The notes under the pieces are model-generated. The model was not told the origin of the DNA and made no database searches. It saw nothing but the letters and a program-made list of their open reading frames with translations. Positions 1-7,085 of a stretch of DNA of 26,373 bases are shown one piece after another. The stretch covers positions 1 to 26,373 of the forward strand of contig JAZHPA010000038.1 of assembly GCA_051024685.1 (NCBI GenBank), in the 5' to 3' direction. The position numbers and the translations under genes were made by a program. The DNA comes from UBA12545 sp051024685. Lineage in GTDB: Bacteria; Bacillota; DSM-521; Neomoorellales; Neomoorellaceae. Positions within the stretch are counted from its first letter, which is position 1, and every line of letters starts with the position of its first letter.

Positions 1-21
1 TTGGCTACCGCTCAGGTTTAG

Positions 22-59
22 TCGCTCGCTTCCAAGCCCAAGCAGGCCTGCCCTGCAAA
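22..59. repeat. Short sequence words shared with the right end of the window
   Basis: The 13-base word CCAAGCAGGCCTG at 38-50 recurs in inverted orientation at 26334-26346, and TCGCTCGCTT at 22-31 recurs in direct orientation at 26350-26359. The left copy also holds the 10-base palindrome GCAGGCCTGC at 42-51. The two words lie within 30 bases of each other at both ends, which suggests a small dispersed element, but each match is short. Nothing else is recognised in the first 88 bases. Confidence 0.3.
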
Positions 60-88
60 AAGGGGGGATAACTCAGGGAGGGGTGGGC

Positions 89-118
89 TTGGCAAGTCCG
101 GTGCACCTGCGGTATAAT
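89..118 (+). promoter_or_regulatory. Sigma-A-type promoter of the LysR-family gene
   Basis: A -35 box TTGGCA (89-94) and a perfect -10 box TATAAT (113-118) are separated by 18 bases. The spacer contains the 8-base palindrome GGTGCACC at 100-107, which could be a regulator site, as LysR-type genes are often self-regulated. A second -10-like TATAAA lies near 130. The start codon at 197 would leave a leader of about 70 bases. Confidence 0.6.
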
Positions 119-196
119 AAGTTTTGGGTATAAAGAAAATTCATAATGAGGACGGGCTTTGGAGAGAATGCACACCCTAAGCGGGGAGGGGCTGCA

Positions 197-1189
197 ATGG
201 AGCTGCAGCGATTACGCGAATTCATTGTTGTGGCGGAATGTTTGAATTTTAGCCGTGCTGCCGCGCGCCTGTTCATCTCCCAGCCAGTCCTGAGCAGGCA
301 TATCGCGGAGTTGGAACGCGCAACAGGTGTGCGTCTATTTGTTAGAAACAGGCAGAAGGTCCAACTGACACCCATGGGTGAATTGTTTCTCCAGGAAGCT
401 AAGGCCATTGTTTCCAGGTATGAGGAGGCCTGCCAAAGGCTGCGCCTTGCCTCATGCGGCATGGTAGGGCATTTGAAAATAGGTTTTTTGGAAAGAGCGG
501 TGAGAAACTTCCTGAGTGATTTTATCTTGCATTTCAGTAGATCCCATCCCCACATTAGCGTTGAGTTCTGCTGTTACCGGGAGCTGGACGAGCTAACCCA
601 GGCCCTTAGGAGCGACGGGCTGGATGTGGGGCTTACCCTTGCGCTCGGCCTTAATCATTCTAGGGAACTCAGCCAAGAAATCATATACCAAGATAACCTC
701 TGCGTTATAGTCCGCCGTGAGCATTCCCTGAGTGGCAAAGGAACTATCGCCCTCTCCCAGCTAGCAGATGAGCCCTTCATCATGCTCAGCCGCAGTCAAA
801 ATCCCGTGGTGTTCAATCATACCCTTCAATTGTGTGAAGCCCGAAAATTTTCTCCCGTCATTGTCAAAGAGGCCCCCAACATCGATACTGCCCTGCTCAT
901 GGCCGAATTAGGGGTAGGAATTCTTATAGCTCCTCGCCATCACATAATCCACGCTAGCCCCAAAGTGTGCTTTATAGATCTAGAAGACGAGGACTGCAAG
1001 GTGGACATCGTAGCTGTGTGGAAACAAAGTAACCCCAATCCTTGCGTCCTGCCCTTTATTAAAGAATTGGATAAAGCTCGCGACCACATTAAATCCACAC
1101 TAACTTCCCACGGCGCAATAACTACAACCCGCCAAGCGCCTCATGGGGGCATGCTGGCTTTTCCGCGTGTCGAGGATGCATGCTATTAA
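197..1189 (+). CDS. LysR-family transcriptional regulator
   Basis: This is a 330-residue DNA-binding regulator of the LysR family. The first 60 residues form the usual winged helix-turn-helix (FSRAAARLFISQPVLSRHI, then LERATGVRLFVR). Residues from about 90 form a periplasmic-binding-protein-like effector domain that would bind a small inducer. I chose ATG at 197 over the in-frame ATG at 146 because it follows a strong GGGGAGGGG ribosome site and puts the helix-turn-helix at its usual distance from the N-terminus. The gene converges on the TRAP transporter genes instead of diverging from them, so control of that cassette is possible but not shown by layout. Its divergent neighbour, the common LysR target, would lie left of the window. 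The ligand is unknown. Confidence 0.9.
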   Translation: MELQRLREFIVVAECLNFSRAAARLFISQPVLSRHIAELERATGVRLFVRNRQKVQLTPMGELFLQEAKAIVSRYEEACQRLRLASCGMVGHLKIGFLERAVRNFLSDFILHFSRSHPHISVEFCCYRELDELTQALRSDGLDVGLTLALGLNHSRELSQEIIYQDNLCVIVRREHSLSGKGTIALSQLADEPFIMLSRSQNPVVFNHTLQLCEARKFSPVIVKEAPNIDTALLMAELGVGILIAPRHHIIHASPKVCFIDLEDEDCKVDIVAVWKQSNPNPCVLPFIKELDKARDHIKSTLTSHGAITTTRQAPHGGMLAFPRVEDACY

Positions 1190-1304
1190 CCAATCTTGAC
1201 TCTCTTCTGCCGTCCCAAACGCTAAGACCACGTGGCCTCGCCGCGAAAACAGACACCGGGGGACGGTTCGGTATCCGCAGCAATGGTTCCGCAAAGAGAT
1301 GCAG

Positions 1305-1336
1305 GGGGAGGCAAGCGGGTAGCCGATTGCCTCCCC
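1305..1336. terminator. Hairpin between convergent lysR and dctM
   Basis: A perfect 10-bp stem, GGGGAGGCAA (1305-1314) with TTGCCTCCCC (1327-1336), encloses a 12-base loop. It sits in the 217-base gap between the two convergent genes. On the + strand it is followed by a broken pyrimidine stretch (ACTTTCCTT); on the minus strand there is no T-run. It is probably a weak bidirectional terminator. Nothing else is seen in 1190-1406. Confidence 0.5.
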
Positions 1337-1406
1337 ACTTTCCTTCCCATCTTCGGGCAGCCGGCTTTTCCTCTCCGGGCCCCCACTATAGGCTCAAAGG
1401 TCCGCC

Positions 1407-2711
1407 TCATTTGACCACCATCATGCTGGGCAACCAGAGAGCAAGCTGCGGAAAAGCGGCAATAATGACCATGCACACATACTCGGCTATTAGGAAAGGC
1501 CAAATGCTGCCGAACACCGTGGAGAGCGGTATCCCGGTAAGTCCGGAAAAAAGGTAGGCGTCCAGGCCGACCGGCGGGGTCACCTCGCCCATCATCACCC
1601 ACAAGGTTACCATTACGCCAAACCAAATGGGATCAAAGCCAAGCTGCAGGATCAAAGGGTAGGTAATCGGCATGGTGAGGATAATGGCCGAAAAGATATC
1701 CAGGAACATGCCCAGCAGGGTGTAAACTACGACGAGCCCGATGAAGATTACCCACCGAGAAACCGGCAGGGAGGCCGCCATCTGCCCGAGCAGGGCCGGA
1801 AGCCGGCTTACGGCCATAAACTTCATGAAGATGTAAGCGCCTACTATGAGGAACATAACCATGGCCGTGGTTTGACCGGCCTCCAGGAGAGACGCCACAA
1901 AGTCCCTAAACTTTAGGCGGCGGGTAAATATCCCGATTAACAAAGCACCAGCCGACCCGATCGCACCTGCCTCGGTGGGGGTGAATATCCCGGCGTAAAT
2001 ACCACCAAGCATGAGCAGGAAGAGCACTATGGCGTGCCACGTACCCCTAATAGCCACTATCTTCTCTTTTAGGGTCGTCTTAGGCCCAGGGGGCCCGGCC
2101 TGGGGATTACGCGCGGTAATGATCCACACCGTGAGGCAGAACATGAACACCAAAAGCAAACCGGGAACAATACCGGCAATGTAGAGCTCACCTACCGAGT
2201 TCTCCGTGAGAATGCCGTAAATTATAAAGGACATGCTGGGGGGAATAATAAACGCCAGGGGCCCGGCGCATATTATGGAGCCCACGGCCAGCTTCTCGTC
2301 GTAATGGTGTTCCCTCATCTTGGGCAGGGCAACCTTGCCCATGGTGGACAGAGCCGGCGCGCTGACGCCCGTAATGGCTGCATAGAAGGCGCAGGCCACC
2401 GTAGAAGCCATGGCCAGGCCGCCCCGGAGCTGCCCCACCCACTTATAGGCACTTTCAAACAGGTCCTGGCCGATATTGGTGTAATAGAGGACTACGCCCA
2501 TGAAAATGAAAAGCGGAACCGCCGACAGCGGATAATCCCCAACTGTGGTAAAGGGGATCTGAGAAACTACGCCCATCGCCCCCTTGGGCCCCATAATGAT
2601 CGCATAACCCACCAGCCCTACCAGCGCCATGGCCGATCCGATCCACATCCGGGAGAACAATAGAGCTACAAGTACCACCAAGCCGAGGGCACCGATGGTT
2701 TCCGGCGTCAT
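1407..2711 (-). CDS. dctM: TRAP transporter large permease, DctM
   Basis: A 434-residue, strongly hydrophobic inner-membrane protein matching the DctM/TRAP-T large subunit in length and sequence character, with about a dozen membrane segments. The stretch TPTEAGAIGSAGALLIG near residue 245 is the characteristic family motif. It uses ion gradients to import a substrate handed over by the DctP binding protein. The ATG overlaps the dctQ stop codon by 4 bases (ATGA), indicating translational coupling. It is the last gene of the dctPQM order. The substrate cannot be told from this subunit. Confidence 0.93.
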   Translation of the reverse strand: MTPETIGALGLVVLVALLFSRMWIGSAMALVGLVGYAIIMGPKGAMGVVSQIPFTTVGDYPLSAVPLFIFMGVVLYYTNIGQDLFESAYKWVGQLRGGLAMASTVACAFYAAITGVSAPALSTMGKVALPKMREHHYDEKLAVGSIICAGPLAFIIPPSMSFIIYGILTENSVGELYIAGIVPGLLLVFMFCLTVWIITARNPQAGPPGPKTTLKEKIVAIRGTWHAIVLFLLMLGGIYAGIFTPTEAGAIGSAGALLIGIFTRRLKFRDFVASLLEAGQTTAMVMFLIVGAYIFMKFMAVSRLPALLGQMAASLPVSRWVIFIGLVVVYTLLGMFLDIFSAIILTMPITYPLILQLGFDPIWFGVMVTLWVMMGEVTPPVGLDAYLFSGLTGIPLSTVFGSIWPFLIAEYVCMVIIAAFPQLALWLPSMMVVK

Positions 2712-3202
2712 TTCTTCATCACCTTTCCGAGATTACTCACTAGTTGTACCGCGACCGCAACACAGAACAGCACAAGGCCTATGCTCATCACCCAGTAGAA
2801 GGGCGCATGGGGTATCCGCAAAAGCCCCGTCCTGGTGTTCACCTGAAGGGTCTCCTGAATGGTAGCCCAGGTAATCACAGCATAGGTTCCCAGACTTAGC
2901 AGCAGCGTTATAACGCCCGTAACCGACTGGACGCGTTCCGAAAGCCTGGACATCAAAATGTCTACCGCCACGTGCTTGTCTTCCATCACACACCAGGCCA
3001 GGGCCGGGAAGACGATGACAATCATCATGAACTCAACAAGCTCTACGGCCCCGTTAACAGGTCTGTTAAAAAAGTACCGCCCGCAAACATCCGCAACGGT
3101 GAGCGCCATCATGACAAAAATGATAAGGGAACCTGCAGCCCCCACCCAGCGGCTCACCGCGCTTATTACCCGTTTCATATCCCTTTCAGGACCTCCAATC
3201 AC
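2708..3202 (-). CDS. dctQ: TRAP transporter small permease, DctQ
   Basis: A 164-residue membrane protein with four predicted membrane segments, the size and pattern of TRAP small subunits. The conserved patch GAVELVEFMMIVIVFPALAW (about residues 50-69) is typical of DctQ. The start given is GTG at 3202, preceded by GGGAGA; an alternative is the in-frame ATG at 3178 (MKRVISAV), nine residues in, which resembles the usual DctQ N-terminus. It is coupled to dctM by a 4-base overlap and separated from dctP by 161 bases. Confidence 0.9.
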   Translation of the reverse strand: MIGGPERDMKRVISAVSRWVGAAGSLIIFVMMALTVADVCGRYFFNRPVNGAVELVEFMMIVIVFPALAWCVMEDKHVAVDILMSRLSERVQSVTGVITLLLSLGTYAVITWATIQETLQVNTRTGLLRIPHAPFYWVMSIGLVLFCVAVAVQLVSNLGKVMKK

Positions 3203-3214
3203 CAGGTCTCCCTA

Positions 3215-3322
3215 TGCCTGTAAGCACGCAGGCACCCGAAGTTAAGCAGACAAACGAACACCCGGCCTGCACAAGCCGAAGACCATCTACCATTTCTGGT
3301 GGCTACCGGCCGCGCAGGCCGG
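3215..3322 (-). promoter_or_regulatory. Paired hairpins in the dctP-dctQ gap
   Basis: Two hairpins occupy the 161-base gap. One has the 6-bp stem CCGGCC/GGCCGG with a 5-base loop (3306-3322), 42 bases after the dctP stop. The other has TGCCTG/CAGGCA with an 8-base loop (3215-3234), just before the dctQ ribosome site. Neither is followed by a T-run, so they look like mRNA-stabilising or partial-stop structures. Such structures are common where a binding protein must be made in excess of its permease. Function is inferred. Confidence 0.4.
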
Positions 3323-3363
3323 GCAAATATCACCTTGGTACTAAGCCCTGCCCGCCGGCACCC

Positions 3364-4449
3364 TTACTGGGCCTGCTCTGCCATCTGAAGGACAGCGTCG
3401 TACACCTGTTTCCCGGGCAGGCCCTTCTGCTCGCACTCCTGGATCCACTTCTCGTGCACCGGCTTCACGGCCTCGCGCCACGCGGCAATTTCGTCCTCGC
3501 TAAGGGTCACCATGGTGTGGCCTTTTTCTTGGGAGAACTTCATGCACTGCTCTATATCCTTGAGGGTATTCTGGTAAGCAGTCTCCTCCCACACTTGGGC
3601 GGACTCTTCAAGGAGCTTCTTCACATCCTCGGGCAGGCTGTTCCACGTATTCTCGTTCATAATGGCCATCATGGGCGTCATATCGATGCCGCCCTCGCCG
3701 AACATTAGATGGTACTTGAGCAGGGGCAGCACGCCAAAAACGTTGAGAACAGGCAGATGGTTGTAGACGCCGTCCACCATGCCCCGTTCAACGGCCTGGT
3801 AAATGTCGGCAATATCTACCTCGACCGGTGTGGCCTTCAGAGCAGAGAGCGTTTCCGCCTTCACCGCCTCAGCAATCGCAAGCTTCTTACCCACGATGTC
3901 GGCCGGGGTCTTAACCTGCGCCTTGCTGAAGTGGAAGTGCGTACCGGGCATCATGGCCACAGCCAGTATCTTTACACCCTTCCACTCCTCCTGCATCTGG
4001 GGGAACTTCTGCAGGAGCTGCTTGTAGATTTCACGGGACTCCTTGATATCAGGGAGCCCCAGGAACGGCATAGTGGTGACCAGGTTCAGAAGGAAACCGT
4101 CTTCCCGGTCCACTACGTAGTGCGCACCCGCCACCACACCGGTCTGAGTTCCGCGGAACGCCTCGTTCCCCTTGAGGAGGGCACCGCCCGAGACAACGTT
4201 TACCTTTACCTTGCCCTGACCATGCTCATTAACCCACTTGGCCCATGTTGTCCAAATCTGGCCGACCATGGATTCGGCCGGATCGTGGTCGTTAAAAGTG
4301 AGTTCAATGGGCTTCTTTTCTCCCCCCTGGCCTGAGGAACTCTGCGTGGCACCTTCCTGCTTACCGCACCCGGCAGCCAGGCCTGCTATTAAGGCAACCA
4401 CAGCCAGAACGACTACAGCGGAAAAGAACCACTTGCCTTTAATATGCAT
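3364..4449 (-). CDS. dctP: TRAP transporter substrate-binding lipoprotein, DctP family
   Basis: A 361-residue extracytoplasmic binding protein. Residues 1-28 form a lipoprotein signal: charged start, hydrophobic core, then LAAGC with Cys28 as the lipid anchor, as expected in a Gram-positive cell. A low-complexity Gln/Ser/Gly linker follows. The DctP fold is recognisable from TPADIVGKKL (181-190) and DIYQAVERGMVDGV (215-228). Most family members have arginine just after GKK (pattern GKKxR) that clamps the substrate carboxylate; here the sequence reads GKKLAI (187-192). The start is supported by AAGGAGG seven bases upstream. It heads dctPQM. Confidence 0.92.
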   Translation of the reverse strand: MHIKGKWFFSAVVVLAVVALIAGLAAGCGKQEGATQSSSGQGGEKKPIELTFNDHDPAESMVGQIWTTWAKWVNEHGQGKVKVNVVSGGALLKGNEAFRGTQTGVVAGAHYVVDREDGFLLNLVTTMPFLGLPDIKESREIYKQLLQKFPQMQEEWKGVKILAVAMMPGTHFHFSKAQVKTPADIVGKKLAIAEAVKAETLSALKATPVEVDIADIYQAVERGMVDGVYNHLPVLNVFGVLPLLKYHLMFGEGGIDMTPMMAIMNENTWNSLPEDVKKLLEESAQVWEETAYQNTLKDIEQCMKFSQEKGHTMVTLSEDEIAAWREAVKPVHEKWIQECEQKGLPGKQVYDAVLQMAEQAQ

Positions 4450-4495
4450 ACATTAACCTCCTTATGCTCTTTGGTGGTGTTCTGCGCCTCCTACC

Positions 4496-4511
4496 AGCCC
4501 AAGCCGCGCCA
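4496..4511 (-). promoter_or_regulatory. Possible sigma-54-type promoter for dctPQM
   Basis: On the minus strand, TGGCGCGGCTTGGGCT has GG and GC doublets at the exact -24/-12 spacing of sigma-54 promoters, with seven of the first-box and GC positions agreeing and three mismatches (A5, T12, T13). Transcription would start near 4485, leaving a short leader before dctP. No good sigma-A boxes are seen in this 182-base gap. No sigma-54 activator gene is in the window. The rest of 4450-4631 is a purine-rich stretch on the minus strand. Confidence 0.25.
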
Positions 4512-4631
4512 AAGATAGTCTTAGCCGTCCTTCTTACTCCTTCGCACCACCACCTTTTTTCTTCTCTTGTACCCTTGTTTACTGCTGGAGAGAAACCCCA
4601 GCCGAACTGCTGGCTTTAATTTGAAGCCGGT

Positions 4632-6731
4632 CTAAATCTCCCGGCCGATGCGCGCGCCGTCGGCAATTGCATCCACTATCAACCCGGGTTCCCTGGCATC
4701 GCCGATAACGTAAACCTCCTTAGCCTTAGTTTTCATCCTTTCAACAATCTCAAGATCGGCCTTCATAGGCATCGCCGTCACCACGGATTTGGAGGTCAGA
4801 GTCAGCTTCTGCCCCTCTCTGGTGGTGATAACGAGCCCGTCGTTTGTTATCTCCTCGAGTTTTGCCTCGGCAAAGATCTTGACTCCCTTGTCATCTAGCC
4901 AGTCCAGAAGCCACGGCTTCATGAAGACTTCTACCAGGCCATCGCCGATCTTGTCCTCAGGGCAGGCGTCGGCTATAGTCACTTTCCTGCCCCTCTTAAC
5001 CAGAAACTCTGCCGTCTGACACCCCTGTAATCCAGCCCCTATGACAACTGCATCTTTGGCCACCGGCATATAGAGTTTGGTTAGAGACCGCAGCCGCTCT
5101 GGCCCGACCAATTTCAAAAGTAATTTAAGTTTGCTATGCAGCTGCTCGCTGGTAGCCACATTCTTCCTGTTGATGCCGGGAATATGGGGAATGTTATGCC
5201 TGGCGCCCGTGGCCAGTATCAGCACGTCCGGCTTAACCCGGTCTACCAGCTCCGGCGTGACCTCCTTATTGAGCGTAACTTTAACTCCAAGCTTTCTTAT
5301 TTGTGTTTCGAGATACCGCACAATAGCTAATAAGTCCTCTTTCTCGGTTCCTTTTACTACCGCCGCTATGAGCATGGATCCGCCCAGCCTGCTCATTCTA
5401 TCGTATAGCTCCACCTCATGGCCCCTGAGCGCCGCCACGCGGGCGGCCTCCATGCCTGCCGGCCCACCACCGACGACCATCACCTTTTTCTTGACCTCAG
5501 CAGGTTTGATCTCATATTCCTTTTCCCTACCGAACGCAGCGTTGATGCGACACCTCGGCCTCCCTCCCGTCTCTGCGGATACAAAGCACGTCATGCACGC
5601 CGTACACGGTGCGATATCCTCCTCCCGACCTTCGGCGATCTTCCGCGGGTATTCATGGTCAGCCAGAAGGCGCCGGTTCAAGTTGATGAAGTCACACTTA
5701 CCCTCCCTGAGGAGCTTTTCACCCAATACCGCATCGAGTCTTCCGACGGCAATGACGGGCACCGAAACCGCCTTTTTAATTTCCGCGGCCGCCACCGTCC
5801 AGCACCCCGCCCCGCGACCGCTCAGGTCCAAAACATTTTGGTACTCTTTTTCAACCCACTCCGACAGTTCGGGATAAAAGATCATATCTGGAAAATGTGT
5901 ACTATCACGTTTGTTTAAGTCCCGGGGCCTATTGTAGAACTCAACCCTCACATGGATAGCGTCCGCTCCCGCTTCTTCCAGTAACCTGGCAAAGGCCTTG
6001 CTCTCCTCAAGGGTAATACCGTTCTTTAACCCGACTTCCAGACCGTTAATAAGGGCTATGACTGCAAAATCCTCACCCGTTGCCTCCTTAATCCCCTTGA
6101 GAATTTCTACCATAAGCCTCGCGCGGTTTTGTATACTTCCACCATACTCATCCTGTCGCCTGTTCCAGGCGCGGGAAAGAAAGCTGTTCAGAAGGTGATT
6201 ACAGGCTCCATTCAGTTCTATACCGTCAAAACCTGCCCGCTGGGCCCTCACCGCGGCCGAGACAAACTTGTCCTTGACGCGCTTAATGTCCTCCAGGGAC
6301 ATCTCCCTGGCGACAGAGAAGCGGGCGACGGGGATCTCATCCTGGGGTATTGCTGAAGCTGCAATGGGCTGATGTCCGGACAGATGCCCCGGGTGCATGG
6401 GACCCATATGGAAGATCTGGATGAATGCGGGACAGTCATGCTTGTGAATAGCGTCAGCTAATCTGCTCAGACTGGGGATGAACCGGTCCTCATCTATGCG
6501 GTATCCCTGTCCGGGTACGGTACCTATCGGCCAATCGATTTCGCCGCTCCCCGCCGTAACTAAGCCGATACCCCCGGCGGCCAGGGCCTCATAAAAATCA
6601 ATTATCTGCTGCGGTACGTTGCCATCTTCATAGGGATAAAAGCCCGGGTTGGCACCGCATCTGACCATTCTCGACCTGGTGCGTACCTTGCCTATGTACC
6701 CGGGTTCAAGAAGCTTCTGAAACTTGCTCAT
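4632..6731 (-). CDS. Old Yellow Enzyme-type flavin/Fe-S oxidoreductase (BaiCD/dienoyl-CoA reductase/TMADH class)
   Basis: A 699-residue enzyme with the three-part layout of 2,4-dienoyl-CoA reductase, BaiCD/BaiH and trimethylamine dehydrogenase. Residues 1-370 form an FMN barrel (QIFHMG at 105-110; RRQDEYGGS at 191-199). A 4Fe-4S site uses Cys376, Cys379, Cys382 and Cys394, spaced C-x2-C-x2-C-x11-C, closer to trimethylamine dehydrogenase than to dienoyl-CoA reductase. The FAD/NAD(P) half carries GGGPAG (421-426) and GAGLQG (565-570). The segment that normally reads HAAHGY reads NGACNH (174-179), so the usual His, His/Asn and Tyr active-site residues are Asn174, Cys177 and His179. Probable role: NAD(P)H-linked reduction of an unsaturated substrate, perhaps one imported by the adjacent TRAP system. 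Substrate unknown. Confidence 0.85.
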   Translation of the reverse strand: MSKFQKLLEPGYIGKVRTRSRMVRCGANPGFYPYEDGNVPQQIIDFYEALAAGGIGLVTAGSGEIDWPIGTVPGQGYRIDEDRFIPSLSRLADAIHKHDCPAFIQIFHMGPMHPGHLSGHQPIAASAIPQDEIPVARFSVAREMSLEDIKRVKDKFVSAAVRAQRAGFDGIELNGACNHLLNSFLSRAWNRRQDEYGGSIQNRARLMVEILKGIKEATGEDFAVIALINGLEVGLKNGITLEESKAFARLLEEAGADAIHVRVEFYNRPRDLNKRDSTHFPDMIFYPELSEWVEKEYQNVLDLSGRGAGCWTVAAAEIKKAVSVPVIAVGRLDAVLGEKLLREGKCDFINLNRRLLADHEYPRKIAEGREEDIAPCTACMTCFVSAETGGRPRCRINAAFGREKEYEIKPAEVKKKVMVVGGGPAGMEAARVAALRGHEVELYDRMSRLGGSMLIAAVVKGTEKEDLLAIVRYLETQIRKLGVKVTLNKEVTPELVDRVKPDVLILATGARHNIPHIPGINRKNVATSEQLHSKLKLLLKLVGPERLRSLTKLYMPVAKDAVVIGAGLQGCQTAEFLVKRGRKVTIADACPEDKIGDGLVEVFMKPWLLDWLDDKGVKIFAEAKLEEITNDGLVITTREGQKLTLTSKSVVTAMPMKADLEIVERMKTKAKEVYVIGDAREPGLIVDAIADGARIGREI

Positions 6732-6786
6732 AAATAATCCCCTTCTTTTCTTTTAGCGCCCGGCACGTTATCCTTATTCAATGACC

Positions 6787-6792
6787 ATTATA
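6787..6792 (-). promoter_or_regulatory. -10 box upstream of the flavin oxidoreductase gene
   Basis: TATAAT on the minus strand lies 55 bases before the start codon at 6731, which is preceded by an AAGGGG ribosome site. No acceptable -35 box stands 16-19 bases upstream, so the promoter may need an activator. The surrounding DNA (6780-6890) is much more AT-rich than the genes on either side. Confidence 0.35.
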
Positions 6793-7022
6793 CTCACGGT
6801 TTGCCATATATATTTTACTTTATGAGCACAGCAATGTGTAATTCAATAATGGATACATCCTTATACGATAAATACATATTAAATTTGTCTGCTGCTCTGG
6901 GAACGTGTAGGTAAGGTATGCAGCAGCACTCCTCTCCCAAAAATGAGCCGTATAGTCCTCCATTCGGCCAATAGCCCAAGGTCGTTGAGTTGAGGGGAAG
7001 AAACCATACTAAATAAACTAAA
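6793..7022. other. AT-rich non-coding gap at the cassette boundary
   Basis: This is most of the 354-base gap between the oxidoreductase gene and spoIVA. It holds runs of A/T, the small palindrome TTATACGATAA, and an inverted pair GCTGCT/AGCAGC around 6890-6926. I see no convincing gene. Its composition differs from both flanks, which fits a junction between conserved chromosome and a separately acquired metabolic cassette, but no attachment site or insertion-sequence end is visible. Confidence 0.4.
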
Positions 7023-7055
7023 TAAAAAAGAAAACCGGCCATAAAAAACCGGTTT
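7023..7055 (-). terminator. Intrinsic terminator of spoIVA
   Basis: Read on the minus strand, AAACCGG pairs with CCGGTTT around a 10-base loop, followed by TCTTTTTT. It lies about 30 bases after the spoIVA stop codon. It ends transcription of the large minus-strand block that runs from the right. Confidence 0.8.
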
Positions 7056-7085
7056 CCTGGGCGTGGAATTATGGTGTACTCGGGG

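Noticed and set aside
1222..1626. 134-residue minus-strand frame over the end of dctM
   Set aside because: It overlaps the conserved dctM C-terminus in another frame and crosses the inter-operon hairpin.
4598..4613. CCAGC/GCTGG hairpin after the oxidoreductase gene as its terminator
   Set aside because: The stem is only 5 bp and the following GGTTTCTCT is not a proper T-run.
5077..5877. 266-residue + strand frame opposite the flavin oxidoreductase
   Set aside because: It is the complement of a well-conserved enzyme and shows Ser/Pro/Thr-rich shadow composition with no family motif.
6815..7042. 75-residue minus-strand frame in the gap left of spoIVA
   Set aside because: Its ATG lies within the spoIVA terminator hairpin, it has no ribosome site, and its composition is not protein-like.
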